Counted from the stretch's first letter, positions 16,070 to 24,449 are shown. The stretch is 64,000 nt of DNA from Acidimicrobiales bacterium (GCA_041394245.1 JAWKIR010000002.1:1364001-1428000), one strand, 5' to 3'. The notes: a model not told the origin generated them from the letters alone. Numbers and translations are program-made.

Positions 16070-16897
16070 TCAGCCCGGGGCGATCGGGAATTGGACCTCG
16101 GTGAGGAGATCCTCGGCGATGACGGTCTGCGGGTCGTTGAGGTAGAGCTCGCGTGGTGGCCCCTGCATGCGGTGGCCGTGCTCCTCGATCCATCCGGTGA
16201 CCGTGTGGTAGGCGGGGGCGATCTCGTCGTAGGGGCCACGATGCGTCGTCGACGCGACAGTCGCTCCCGCGATCTCGTTCCATTCGACATCGCCGACGGG
16301 GCGCTGGTCCCCCACGCCGTCGGGCGTGGGGATGCAGACCTCGATCGTACCGTCGGTCTGTTCGTCGATCACGTCGTGGTAGACGATGAATGGATTGCCC
16401 ACGGGTTGGACGCCGTGCTCGGTCAACGCACCGACGACGGCCGCGAACCCCCGGCCGATGTCGTCACCGATCCTGCTGAGATCGGTGCGGGTGCGCCAAC
16501 TGGCGACCCGCTGCGGCGGGACCGACTTGATGGTCACGTCATAGGGCATGACGGTTCCTCCTTGGTTGATGAGACGTTGGAGGAACCGCAGCATGCGAGC
16601 CTGGTCGTCCAGCCGTGCCTCGAGGCGTTCGCGGTGGACGGCGAGCTGCTTGATCACGGCGTCGGGCCCGTCGGCCGCGAGGAGCTCGCGGATCTCGTCG
16701 AGCGGCATGTCGACCGCCCGCAGGATCCGAATCGCCTCGGCCTGGTTGGCTTGGCCCGACCGGTAGTAGCGGTAGCCCGTGGCCGGGTCGATCCAGGCCG
16801 GCACCAGGAGACCCTGGTCCGCGTAGAGACGCAATGCCTTGATCGACAGTCGGCTCATCTGCGAGAACCGGCCGATCGGGATCCTGTCGATGTTCAT
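16070..16897 (-). CDS. MerR-family regulator with GyrI-like effector domain
   Basis: 275 residues. The winged helix of MerR proteins is at the N terminus (IGRFSQMSRLSIKALRLYAD, then YRYYRSGQ), a dimerisation coiled coil spans about 75-112, and a GyrI-like/BmrR drug-sensing domain fills about 120-275 (VPPQRVASWR, GPYDEIAPAYHTVTGWIEEHG, RELYLNDP). A strong Shine-Dalgarno (AAAGGAGGAACC) precedes the ATG. Its own promoter with a 19-bp spacer and palindrome lies just upstream, so autoregulation of the MerR twist type is likely. An unusual second start inside the gene would give the effector domain alone; see that entry. Confidence 0.9.
   Translation of the reverse strand: MNIDRIPIGRFSQMSRLSIKALRLYADQGLLVPAWIDPATGYRYYRSGQANQAEAIRILRAVDMPLDEIRELLAADGPDAVIKQLAVHRERLEARLDDQARMLRFLQRLINQGGTVMPYDVTIKSVPPQRVASWRTRTDLSRIGDDIGRGFAAVVGALTEHGVQPVGNPFIVYHDVIDEQTDGTIEVCIPTPDGVGDQRPVGDVEWNEIAGATVASTTHRGPYDEIAPAYHTVTGWIEEHGHRMQGPPRELYLNDPQTVIAEDLLTEVQFPIAPG
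16547..16563 (-). promoter_or_regulatory. Internal Shine-Dalgarno and ATG within the MerR gene
   Basis: On the minus strand AAGGAGGAACCGTC is followed directly by ATG (codon 117 of the MerR frame). AGGAGG lies 7 nt before the ATG, the optimal distance, and the 14-mer AGGAGGAACCGTCA is identical to the leader of the full-length gene. Translation from here would give a 159-residue effector-binding domain (16070-16549) without the DNA-binding domain, as TipAS is made from tipA in Streptomyces. Confidence 0.65.
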
Positions 16898-16924
16898 CGT
16901 GACGGTTCCTCCTTTCCGTGGCCC

Positions 16925-16955
16925 ATCCTCGGCTCTCCCCCGACGGGAGAGTCAA
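16925..16955 (-). promoter_or_regulatory. MerR-type promoter with 19-bp spacer and operator palindrome
   Basis: On the minus strand TTGACT, a 19-bp spacer and GAGGAT form a -35/-10 pair, and CTCTCCC-N5-GGGAGAG, a perfect 7-bp inverted repeat, fills the spacer and overlaps the -35. A spacer of 19 rather than 17 bp with a centred palindrome is the hallmark of promoters twisted by MerR-family activators. It overlaps the stop codon of the upstream oxidoreductase gene and reads into the MerR gene. Confidence 0.75.
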
Positions 16956-17380
16956 GCCGTTCGTCGCCGAGCGCCGGGCCCGGCCGGGTCGAGCGACACC
17001 ACCACACCCAGATCGCCATATGTGTACGGCTTCCCTCGGAGGCGGTACTTGATCTGGTCGACCCAACGCACGATGGTCGTGGCGGCGCCGTACTTCTCGT
17101 TGGCTCGGACTCGGATTCGGGCGAGTTCGTCGCCGCCGACGAGGCGGGCGACACCGTCGACGGGCCGGGTCCCCTTCCGGGTCCGACCGCGCATGTCGCA
17201 CGGTTGGAGGACGACCCGATCGGTGTGGGCGAGCCGCTTCGCCTTGCCGGTGGCCGAGCTGGTGTAGAAGCCGAACGCGGCGTCCTCGACCGGCACCGCC
17301 CATACCGGCGTCGGCACCGGGGCGCCATCGCGCCGAAAGGTGGTCACCAGCAGGTATCGCTCCTGAGCCAGGCCCGTCAT
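16952..17380 (-). CDS. PPOX-class (split-barrel) F420/FMN-dependent oxidoreductase
   Basis: 142 residues of the pyridoxamine-phosphate-oxidase-like split barrel: LAQERYLLVTTFRRDGAPVP, TPVWAVPVEDAAFGFYTSSA, TGKAKRLAHTDRVVLQPCD and RVRANEKYGAATTIVRW. The TSSATGKAKRL stretch is the usual phosphate-binding region in F420-dependent PPOX proteins. The substrate is unknown. The ATG at 17380 overlaps the DUF4345 stop (ATGA), so the two are co-translated. The start of the longer frame to 17503 lies inside the upstream gene. Confidence 0.78.
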   Translation of the reverse strand: MTGLAQERYLLVTTFRRDGAPVPTPVWAVPVEDAAFGFYTSSATGKAKRLAHTDRVVLQPCDMRGRTRKGTRPVDGVARLVGGDELARIRVRANEKYGAATTIVRWVDQIKYRLRGKPYTYGDLGVVVSLDPAGPGARRRTA

Positions 17381-17787
17381 GGTCGCCGTGCCTCGACCTC
17401 GAGGCGCGACGACGCCAACGCCCAACCAGCGGCCGCCGCGATCGCGAGCTCGACACCGGTGGCGACGACGAGTGTCGAATGCGGGGTGCCGTCCACCGCC
17501 CACGACGCGAGTCGGCCCACCCCGTACGACGCGTAGAGGACGGCGGCGGCGACCAGCGCGACGAACCGCAACCGCTCGACCACCACGCCGAGCAGCATCA
17601 ACGAGCCCATCGCGACCAGCGACGCGCCGGGTGCACGGGTCTCGTTGAGGAGGTTGACGTCGCCGCCGAGGTCGATGCCGCTCGACGAGTGGAACGATGC
17701 CGGCGCGACCAGCAACGCACCCCCGATCAGCAGGGCGACCAGCCCCGCGATGACCAGGACGACCGCGATGGGTCTCGTGGACTTCAT
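17377..17787 (-). CDS. DUF4345-type small membrane protein
   Basis: 136 residues with four hydrophobic segments, starting MKSTRPIAVVLVIAGLVALLIG. The sequence APASFHSSSGIDLGGDVNLLNETRAPG resembles the conserved loop of DUF4345 proteins, which often neighbour AraC or TetR regulators. It leads the unit with the PPOX gene and diverges from the AraC regulator, its probable controller. Function unknown. Confidence 0.7.
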   Translation of the reverse strand: MKSTRPIAVVLVIAGLVALLIGGALLVAPASFHSSSGIDLGGDVNLLNETRAPGASLVAMGSLMLLGVVVERLRFVALVAAAVLYASYGVGRLASWAVDGTPHSTLVVATGVELAIAAAAGWALASSRLEVEARRP

Positions 17788-17857
17788 GATTGTGTTCCTT
17801 TCGGATCCCCGTGCCCGGATGAGCACGTGATCCACCATGGAGTCAGCCGGCTGGATT

Positions 17858-17879
17858 GTCCATGTCATCGCGTCCATGT
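17858..17879. promoter_or_regulatory. Direct repeat upstream of the AraC gene
   Basis: GTCCATGT occurs twice with a 14-bp period (17858 and 17872), with a related GTCCACC near 17893. AraC proteins usually bind direct repeats in divergent promoters. The spacing is shorter than the canonical 21 bp, so this is a weak call. Confidence 0.3.
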
Positions 17880-17935
17880 TCATGTGCAGATCGTCCACCC
17901 TTGACGGCCGAGTCGACCTCCACGACAGTGGACCC

Positions 17936-18892
17936 GTGAGCGCAGCCACGATCAATCCCCCACCATCGGCGGACCCCCTCGGCGAGATCCTGCACATGCT
18001 CCGGCTGACCGGCACCCTCTACTGTCGGGCCGACTTCACCGCGCCGTGGGGCGTCGATCTCCCGGAGTTCGACGACGCCATGGTCTTCGAGATCGTGACC
18101 GAGGGCAGCTGCTGGCTCGAGATCGACGGGTCGGAACCGCGCCGGTTGGAGCAGGGCAGCCTCACCCTGATCCCGCATGGCACTCCCCACCGCGTGCGCA
18201 GCGACCTCGACGCGACGGCCATCGAGCTCTTCGACCTGCCGGTCGTCGCCCACAGCGAACGATACGAGTCCGTCAGCTTCGGCGGGGGTGGCGCGGCGAC
18301 GCAGATCACCTGCGGCGTGGTGCGCCTCGACCACGCCATCGCCCATCAGCTCGTCGCCCAACTCCCCTCACTGATCCACATCGACGCCTGGCGCGACGAC
18401 GACTCGAGCTGGCTGCACCACACGCTGCGGTTCATCACACGCGAGGCACGCGAGCTCCGCCCGGGCGGCGACACGGTCATCACCCGACTCGCCGACATCC
18501 TCGTGATCCAGGCCATCCGGGCATGGATCGACTCGTCCCCCTCGGCCGAGACCGGGTGGCTCGCGGCGCTGCGCGACCCTCGCATCGGCCCGGCCCTCCA
18601 GCTCATCCACGAGCAGCCGGACCAGGCCTGGACGGTAGCGTCGCTCGCGCGGGCCAGCGCGATGTCGCGGTCGGCGTTCTCGGCCCGCTTCACCCGCATC
18701 GTCGGCGTCTCGGCGATGACCTATCTGGCCGATTGGCGCATGCACCGGGCCCGGGAACAGCTTCGGGACACCACCGACCCGGTTGCGGCCATCGCCGCAC
18801 GCGTCGGTTACCAGTCGGAGGCGTCGTTCTGCCGAGCGTACAAGCGCACCTTCGGCACGAGTCCGGGGCACACCCGCAGGGACGCGGGCTGA
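17936..18892 (+). CDS. AraC-family regulator with cupin sensor
   Basis: 318 residues from the GTG at 17936. The N-terminal cupin-like domain (about 30-150) has WLEIDGSEPRRLEQGSLTLI and PHGTPHRVRSDL. The C-terminal double helix-turn-helix is typical: AWTVASLARASAMSRSAFSA, RFTRIVGVSAMTYLADWRMH, then DPVAAIAARVGYQSEASFCR and AYKRTFGTSPGHTRR. This is the cupin_6/AraC arrangement common for oxidoreductase operons. It diverges from the DUF4345 and PPOX genes. An ATG at 17837 would add 33 unconserved residues. Confidence 0.88.
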   Translation: MSAATINPPPSADPLGEILHMLRLTGTLYCRADFTAPWGVDLPEFDDAMVFEIVTEGSCWLEIDGSEPRRLEQGSLTLIPHGTPHRVRSDLDATAIELFDLPVVAHSERYESVSFGGGGAATQITCGVVRLDHAIAHQLVAQLPSLIHIDAWRDDDSSWLHHTLRFITREARELRPGGDTVITRLADILVIQAIRAWIDSSPSAETGWLAALRDPRIGPALQLIHEQPDQAWTVASLARASAMSRSAFSARFTRIVGVSAMTYLADWRMHRAREQLRDTTDPVAAIAARVGYQSEASFCRAYKRTFGTSPGHTRRDAG

Positions 18893-18930
18893 TCGATCGC
18901 CGAGGCTCGCCGTCGCCACGACCCACGGGA

Positions 18931-19308
18931 CTACGGCTCCGCCGCTTCGTCGCGGTAGGACGGGTTGGCCACCGCGAGCTTGTCGAGGGTGGTGGCCCAC
19001 AGCAGCTCGGCCAGCTCGACCCGGCGGTCGTCGAGGTCACCGCGGGTGATGGCCGCGCTCAGCTCCTGTTCGGAGTCGACACCGAGCGCCGCGAGCCGGG
19101 CCGCGTGGGCCGCCGCGTCGGTCGGCAGGGCGGCGATCTCGCGGGCCGCGATCGACAGAGCGTTGACCGCGACTCGCACGAGGAACCGGTCCCGGCCCTC
19201 GGCTCGGGGACCGAGGTCGTCGCGGAGGTAGTCGCGTACGGCTTCCACCAACTCCTGCGCGTCGGGGACGTCGTGGGGCCAGTTCGTGCGGGGCGCCGGC
19301 TCGGTCAT
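18931..19308 (-). CDS. DUF6285-like small protein
   Basis: 125 residues, all helical, no signal. Key stretches are DAQELVEAVRDYLRDDL, DRFLVRVAVNALSIAAREI and LGVDSEQELSAAITRGDLDD. It matches the small proteins (DUF6285) encoded next to APH-fold kinases and acyl-CoA dehydrogenases. The start ATG at 19308 overlaps the kinase stop (ATGA). It is probably an accessory subunit or regulator of that kinase. Confidence 0.75.
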   Translation of the reverse strand: MTEPAPRTNWPHDVPDAQELVEAVRDYLRDDLGPRAEGRDRFLVRVAVNALSIAAREIAALPTDAAAHAARLAALGVDSEQELSAAITRGDLDDRRVELAELLWATTLDKLAVANPSYRDEAAEP

Positions 19309-20264
19309 GCGGCCTCGCGCAACTCGGGTAGCAGGAGCAGCATGACGTCGTACTCGGTCTCGACGACCCGTCGCCCGATCGTCGCCTGCTCGACCGAACG
19401 CGAGCTTCCCCTCCGGTGCTCGCCACCCATGAACATGGTGATGACACCCCAGCGCAGCGAGGCGAGGACCTCCCACCACCTCAGTTCGGCGGGCGGGATC
19501 TCGAACCCGCCGGCCGCGGCGTAGCGCTCGAGCAGTTCGACCCGGGTGCCGAGACCCCCCACCTCGCCGGGGCCCCGGAACCGCCACGCCCGGGCGACGA
19601 GCCAGCCCAGATCCTCAACGGGGTCGCCGAGGTGGGTGAGCTCCCAGTCGAGCACGGCGGTGATCCCGTACGGGCCGACGAGGAAGTTGCCCATGCGGAA
19701 GTCGCCGTGAACCAGCCGGGGCGGGCGCGGGTCGGGGCGGTGTTCGTCGAGCCACCGGAACGCCAGGTCGAACACCGGGTGCGGGTCGCCGATCATCTCG
19801 TAGGTGGCGCGTTGGGCCGCCACCGGGTCGGCGATCGTCGGCACGCGTCCCTCGAGCGGCGAGGGGTCGAGCGCGTGGATGGCGACGAGCTCGCGGGCGC
19901 AGTCGGCGACGAAACGTTCCCGGGCCACGGCGAACTCGTCGTCGCGGAGGATCTTGCGGGCGATCGACTCGCCCTCGAGCCTGCGGGTGATCGTGAACTG
20001 GGCCCCGATCGGGTGATCGTCGCCCGACGACGACGCGACGATCTCGGGCACGGTGACCCCACCCGCGCTCGCGTGGCGGAGCACGGCGGGTTCGTCGGCC
20101 CCGGTGCCGGGTGCGGCCGCGAACCGCGACCGTTGCAGGATCAGCGGCTCGCCGTCGGCGGTGAACGCCCACGTTTCGCGGCTGGCGCCGGCCGACAGCC
20201 GCTTCAGGTCGGAGATCGTGGCGCCGAGCTCGGCGCCGAGCGCACCGGCGAGCTCGTCGCTCAC
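19305..20264 (-). CDS. Aminoglycoside-phosphotransferase-fold kinase (ACAD10/11-kinase-like)
   Basis: 319 residues. The APH fold is complete: LSAGASRETWAFT near residue 21, the Brenner motif VHGDFRMGNFLV near 190 and the metal-binding Asp in AVLDWELTHLGDPVEDLGW. Unlike the kinase at 12417, the catalytic HGD is intact. These proteins are linked to acyl-CoA dehydrogenases and could phosphorylate hydroxyacyl-CoA. The GTG start overlaps the DUF7064-like stop and its own stop overlaps the DUF6285 start, so this is a tight three-gene operon. Confidence 0.88.
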   Translation of the reverse strand: MSDELAGALGAELGATISDLKRLSAGASRETWAFTADGEPLILQRSRFAAAPGTGADEPAVLRHASAGGVTVPEIVASSSGDDHPIGAQFTITRRLEGESIARKILRDDEFAVARERFVADCARELVAIHALDPSPLEGRVPTIADPVAAQRATYEMIGDPHPVFDLAFRWLDEHRPDPRPPRLVHGDFRMGNFLVGPYGITAVLDWELTHLGDPVEDLGWLVARAWRFRGPGEVGGLGTRVELLERYAAAGGFEIPPAELRWWEVLASLRWGVITMFMGGEHRRGSSRSVEQATIGRRVVETEYDVMLLLLPELREAA

Positions 20265-21289
20265 GTGGCGATGTCGGCGCCGACCGGGGTTCCGTCGACG
20301 ATCTGATCGAGGTACTCGCTCATGCCCATGCCCTTGCGGCCGTTGCACTCGTAGCGGGTCATCGCCTCGGTGATGCGGGTGTGGAGCTGCTCGCCGTCGG
20401 GGGTCGTGCGCCGGTTGCGCAACGGGATCATGGAGATGACCTCGCCGGTGACCTCGTATTCCTTGTGGTCGGTCCTCGCCCAGCAGCGCATGCCCGTCTG
20501 GTAGTGGTTGTCGTCCCAGTCGGACTCGATGCGACAGTCGCGGATGTGGTGGTACTCACCGTCCTCCAGCACCATGCCGCCGTAGCGGGTCTTGTCGCCG
20601 TTGTCGGTGATCGAGAGCATCATCGCGAAGTCGGGCCCGAAGATCATGGGGAGCCAGCGGTACCAGCTGACGGCCTGCCAGTAGCGGGGGCCCCACGACT
20701 TGTCGCGCAGCCCGAGGCCGTCGAGCTCGATGATCTCGTCGCCCACCCGGATCGTGCCCTTCACCGCGGTGTGCTGCTCGTAGTGGGCCTTGGCGAAGCT
20801 GTTCTCGGCGTCGACCTCGATCGGCGTGCCGTCCTCGTACTGGGGCAGGCCGCCGTACATGGGCGACACGCCGGTCACGTCGAGGCGGACCTCGCACTCG
20901 ACGAACGGATTCGTCTTGAACGCTTCCCGCGGGTTGGCCATCTGCTCGGGTTCCTCGAGCAGACACACCTTGCCGTCGTAGTTGATCTCGAGGTGCTCGA
21001 ACGGGGTGACGACCTTGATCTCGAGGCCGCCGGCCCTCATCTCGTCGTTGTTGTCGATCTCGGGGCGGCCGTAGAGGAACGCCACCCGGCCGCCGGGGAG
21101 GTAGATGCAGACGGTCATCTCCGCGTAGCCCTCGTTGACCCGGTTGCCGATGCGGAACCACGCACCGACCTCGCGTTCGAGGTCGAAGCCGTTGAGGTAC
21201 ATCGACTCGTTGTAGTTGGGCACCGGATCGGGCTCGTGCGTGTATTCGTCCTCGGGATGCAAGACGGTGACGATCTTCTTGTCGGCCAT
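20261..21289 (-). CDS. DUF7064-like protein, second family member
   Basis: 342 residues, soluble. It shares the pattern of the protein at 13507: an N-terminal barrel (YLNGFDLEREVGAWFRIGNR, YLPGGRVAFLYGRPE), then a second half with ELDGLGLRDKSWGPRYW equivalent to VDSFGFRDRSWGVRP. It leads the operon with the kinase and DUF6285 genes. A Shine-Dalgarno-like AGGAG precedes the ATG at 21289. The function is unknown; its recurring kinase neighbour suggests lipid or steroid acyl handling. Confidence 0.72.
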   Translation of the reverse strand: MADKKIVTVLHPEDEYTHEPDPVPNYNESMYLNGFDLEREVGAWFRIGNRVNEGYAEMTVCIYLPGGRVAFLYGRPEIDNNDEMRAGGLEIKVVTPFEHLEINYDGKVCLLEEPEQMANPREAFKTNPFVECEVRLDVTGVSPMYGGLPQYEDGTPIEVDAENSFAKAHYEQHTAVKGTIRVGDEIIELDGLGLRDKSWGPRYWQAVSWYRWLPMIFGPDFAMMLSITDNGDKTRYGGMVLEDGEYHHIRDCRIESDWDDNHYQTGMRCWARTDHKEYEVTGEVISMIPLRNRRTTPDGEQLHTRITEAMTRYECNGRKGMGMSEYLDQIVDGTPVGADIAT

Positions 21290-21314
21290 GGGAACTCCTG
21301 GGTCAGCCGCGACC

Positions 21315-23216
21315 CTAGTTCTCGGCCTGCGACTGCTCCCATTGTTCGCGGGTGTAGACGAACTCCCCACCATGATCGAACGGCAGGTTGCCGAGGTCGA
21401 CGGCATCGATCTGCTCGAATTGGAACGCATTGGCCGCGATCTGATCGATAATCCTCCCCGACCACGTGGACGTGCCGAGGTTGTCGATCGGTGAGACGGA
21501 GAAGTCCCATCCCCAATCGATGGTCAACACGCCGTCGTTGATCTCGACCGTGGTCTGCGCGCCTCGGAGTTCGACGGGGATCGCACTCTCGAGTCCGTTC
21601 CACGGATCGCCGAGACTCCGCCGGATGACGGCCTCGATCGGGTCGCCCGGGCTGAAGATCGTCGGCACCGGCACCAGCTCAGGCTCCTGGTCCGCGCTCG
21701 TCCGGCAGTACAGCCACACGTCGTGCACCGCATTCGGCGTGTCCGGGTCGGGCGAATCCGGCCCCGGACAGTCGGTCCGCGTTGCTGCCGCGAAGTCGGG
21801 ATTCTCGCGGCGGGCGAGTTCCCGGCCGAGGCGAAGCGCCAGCGTGACGTTCTCCTGCTCGCTGCCACCGGTGACGGTGAAACCGGCGGTGACGGGATCC
21901 TCGTCGGCACAGCCGGGCAGCTGCACCCACGCCTCGACTGCGTCGTCTCGGTACCAGAGCATCACCGGTCCCTCGGCCACCGTGCGTTCCCCGACGAGGT
22001 CCCGCACGCCGCCGACCGGATTCGAATACACGACCGTCGACTCCGGCGACTCCCACTGCACGTGGAATCCGCCCTGCTCGAACGCCGGCCGTACTTCGCC
22101 ACCCGGTGCCGCTGCCTCGCCGAATGCCTCGCCGTCGGTGCCGAGGAGTTCGACCAGGTCGGGCACCCCAGGACAGGTGACCGGGGAGGAGATCTCCTCG
22201 GACACCCAGAAGCGTCCGACCACCGTGTCCCGGGTGCTCGACGAGCTCAACCGATAGGCGCCAGGCGGCAACGCGGGAGCCCGGAGGTCGACCGTGTTCC
22301 CCGCCCGCGCCCCGGCGGTGAACGTCGTGAAATCGACCACGAACCGCCACGCCCCGGCCTCGTACCGGTAGAGGGCGAGAGTGGGGGTCACCACCGCCGA
22401 GGACACCGTCACGGTCGCGTTCATTCTCGACCCGCCCGTGCCCGTCACTACCGGGGTGACGATCAGCCGGTCGGTGCCGAGCTCCGGCGCCGGTGCGGCG
22501 ACGGCCGACACCGCGTCGGACACCTCGAAGACTGCGGTTGCGACCTCCTCTCCCGATGCGACGCCATCGGCGATGTCCATGTCCTTCCGAAGCCGATACC
22601 ACCCTTCGTCGAGCCCGGACAAGCGGACGTACTCGGCCGGCCCGACCCCGGTCGAATCGATGTTGAGCCCGATGCGAGGACTTCCCCTGTCCGCGTCGTC
22701 GCCGAACTCACCCCAACAGTCCCCGCTGTCGAGACACGAGTTCAGGAAGCTCTCGCCCACCCACCCCTCGCCGTCCCAGCGGTCGACGAAGGTCATCACG
22801 GTGTAGGGGAGATCGGTGGGCGGTCCGGTAACGGCGAAGACCACGTCGGCGCGGTCCGAGCTCACGAGTGAGGTCGACATCCAGATCCGGTGAGCACCGG
22901 TCTCCGACGGCGGCGCGGCCTCGATGCTCGACGTCGTTGTGGAATTCGCTGTCGTCGTGGTCGACGTCGGCGCCGCGCTCGTGCTCGAACTCGCCACCAC
23001 GTCAGTCGGCCCAGATTCGGAGCCGTCGTCGTTCAGCGCCCAGATGGCCCCAACGATGAGGACCGCGCTGGCCGCGACTGCCGCCAACCACGGCGTTCGA
23101 GACGAGGTCGTGTTCTCCGACTGAGAAAGCGTCTCCGCGGAGACGTCCGGGATTGCGTCGGCGATTGCGTCGAGGTCGCGGCGAATGCGCGCTTCGAAGT
23201 CGGATTCGTCAGTCAT
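21315..23216 (-). CDS. Membrane-anchored sigma-factor partner with GerMN-like C terminus
   Basis: 633 residues. A short cytoplasmic N terminus (about 1-47, including FEARIRRDLDAIADAIPDVS) precedes one membrane helix (TPWLAAVAASAVLIVGAIWAL), a Ser/Thr linker and a large extracytoplasmic part with beta-rich repeats. The C-terminal 90 residues (DPIEAVIRRSLGDPWNGLES, then an NDGVLTIDWGWDFS stretch) resemble a GerMN domain. The ATG overlaps the sigma-factor stop by 8 nt. The layout fits an anti-sigma or sigma-linked sensor, but no anti-sigma motif such as HxxxCxxC is visible, so the regulatory role rests on context. Confidence 0.65.
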   Translation of the reverse strand: MTDESDFEARIRRDLDAIADAIPDVSAETLSQSENTTSSRTPWLAAVAASAVLIVGAIWALNDDGSESGPTDVVASSSTSAAPTSTTTTANSTTTSSIEAAPPSETGAHRIWMSTSLVSSDRADVVFAVTGPPTDLPYTVMTFVDRWDGEGWVGESFLNSCLDSGDCWGEFGDDADRGSPRIGLNIDSTGVGPAEYVRLSGLDEGWYRLRKDMDIADGVASGEEVATAVFEVSDAVSAVAAPAPELGTDRLIVTPVVTGTGGSRMNATVTVSSAVVTPTLALYRYEAGAWRFVVDFTTFTAGARAGNTVDLRAPALPPGAYRLSSSSTRDTVVGRFWVSEEISSPVTCPGVPDLVELLGTDGEAFGEAAAPGGEVRPAFEQGGFHVQWESPESTVVYSNPVGGVRDLVGERTVAEGPVMLWYRDDAVEAWVQLPGCADEDPVTAGFTVTGGSEQENVTLALRLGRELARRENPDFAAATRTDCPGPDSPDPDTPNAVHDVWLYCRTSADQEPELVPVPTIFSPGDPIEAVIRRSLGDPWNGLESAIPVELRGAQTTVEINDGVLTIDWGWDFSVSPIDNLGTSTWSGRIIDQIAANAFQFEQIDAVDLGNLPFDHGGEFVYTREQWEQSQAEN

Positions 23217-23694
23217 CACCAAGCTCCTTGCGAAGAGAGTCGATTCCTCGATGGACAAGCGACGACACCGTGCCTGGCCGGCAGCCCATGGCCTCGGCGA
23301 TCTCATCGGTCGACAGGTCACCCCAGTAGCGCAGGACCACCGCCACCCGTCGCCGTTCGGGGAGCCGCCGCAGCGCGTCCCAGAGCTCCACCGCCGAGTC
23401 GTCGATGTGAGCCGAGACGGGCAGCGGGAGCCGCGGCGCTCGTCGACGGCGCCGCAGCCGCGAGCGGGCCTCGTTGACGACCGCGGTGCGGAGGTACGCG
23501 CCCGGCCGGTCGGCGTCGGCCAGTCGGGGCAACACGTCGGCCCACGCCGACTGCACCACGTCCTCGGCCGTTTCGATCGAGCCCGTCATGAGGAACGCCA
23601 GACGCACGAGACCGACCCGTTCCGACGCATACAACGCCTCGACCTCTGGTTCGGTCATCACCGGCGCCGATTCTTCCATCACCACCTCGTCCAT
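23209..23694 (-). CDS. ECF-type sigma-70 factor (SigE-like)
   Basis: 161 residues. Region 2 has LVRLAFLMTGSIETAEDVVQ, then SAWADVLPRLADADRPGAYL and RTAVVNEARSRLRRRRR; region 4 has ALRRLPERRRVAVVLRYWGD followed by LSTDEIAEAMGCRPGTVSSL and VHRGIDSLRKEL. This is the short SigE/SigK-type ECF form with no extra C-terminal domain. It overlaps the putative membrane partner by 8 nt and diverges from the PIG-L gene. The start is uncertain among 23694 and the Met at about codon 6. Confidence 0.88.
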   Translation of the reverse strand: MDEVVMEESAPVMTEPEVEALYASERVGLVRLAFLMTGSIETAEDVVQSAWADVLPRLADADRPGAYLRTAVVNEARSRLRRRRRAPRLPLPVSAHIDDSAVELWDALRRLPERRRVAVVLRYWGDLSTDEIAEAMGCRPGTVSSLVHRGIDSLRKELGDD

Positions 23695-23747
23695 CAGACA
23701 CAACGACGCACGAGCACCGTGGTTTCTTGCACCCCTAGGCTCGCAAC

Positions 23748-24449
23748 ATGCTCGAACCGTTGCCCGAAGACTGGACCAGGGCGCTCGCCGTGGTCGCCCA
23801 TCCCGACGACATGGAGTACGGCGCGGCCAGTGCGGTGGCCCGCTGGACGGACCAGGGGAAGTGGGTCGGCTACTGCCTGGTGACCGCGGGGGAGGCCGGG
23901 ATCGCCGGGATGGAACCGGCCGAGGCGACACGACTCCGGCGGGCGGAGCAGGAGGCGTCGTGCGCGGCGGTCGGCGTCGACGACCTGCGCTATCTCGGCC
24001 ACCCCGACGGACTGGTCGAGAACGACCTGGCGCTGCGGCGAGATCTGGCCGAGGTGATCCGGGCGACGAAGCCCGACGTCCTCGTGAGCATCAACCACCG
24101 AGACTCCTGGGGCGGGCCGTCGTGGAACCACGTCGACCATCGCAACGTGGGTCGGGCCCTGCTCGACGCGGCGCGCGACGCGGGGAACGAATGGCTGTTC
24201 CCCGACGCCGGTCCGGCCTGGCCGGGGGTCCGGTTCGTGGCGTTCGGTGCGTCGCCGGAATCCGGGCATTGCGTCGACGTGACCGACACCATCGACCGGG
24301 GGGTCGCGTCGCTCGCCTGCCATCGCGTCTACCTCGACGCGCTCGACGACCCGCCCGATCCGGATGCCTTCCTGCGCGGCGCGGCCGAGCGCACGGGCGC
24401 GAACTCCCCCTTCGACCTCGCCGTCGCCTTCGAGGTCGTCTTCGTCTGA
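23748..24449 (+). CDS. PIG-L (LmbE-like) zinc deacetylase
   Basis: 233 residues. The AHPDDMEYG motif near residue 17 gives the zinc ligands His, Asp and Asp of the PIG-L family, and the third ligand is likely the His in WNHVDHRNVGRALL near 127. LRYLGHPDGLVEN and INHRDSWGGPSWN complete the active site. Related enzymes include mycothiol deacetylase (MshB) and mycothiol S-conjugate amidase (Mca), fitting an actinobacterium, but the short length and sequence do not let me name the substrate. Confidence 0.87.
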   Translation: MLEPLPEDWTRALAVVAHPDDMEYGAASAVARWTDQGKWVGYCLVTAGEAGIAGMEPAEATRLRRAEQEASCAAVGVDDLRYLGHPDGLVENDLALRRDLAEVIRATKPDVLVSINHRDSWGGPSWNHVDHRNVGRALLDAARDAGNEWLFPDAGPAWPGVRFVAFGASPESGHCVDVTDTIDRGVASLACHRVYLDALDDPPDPDAFLRGAAERTGANSPFDLAVAFEVVFV

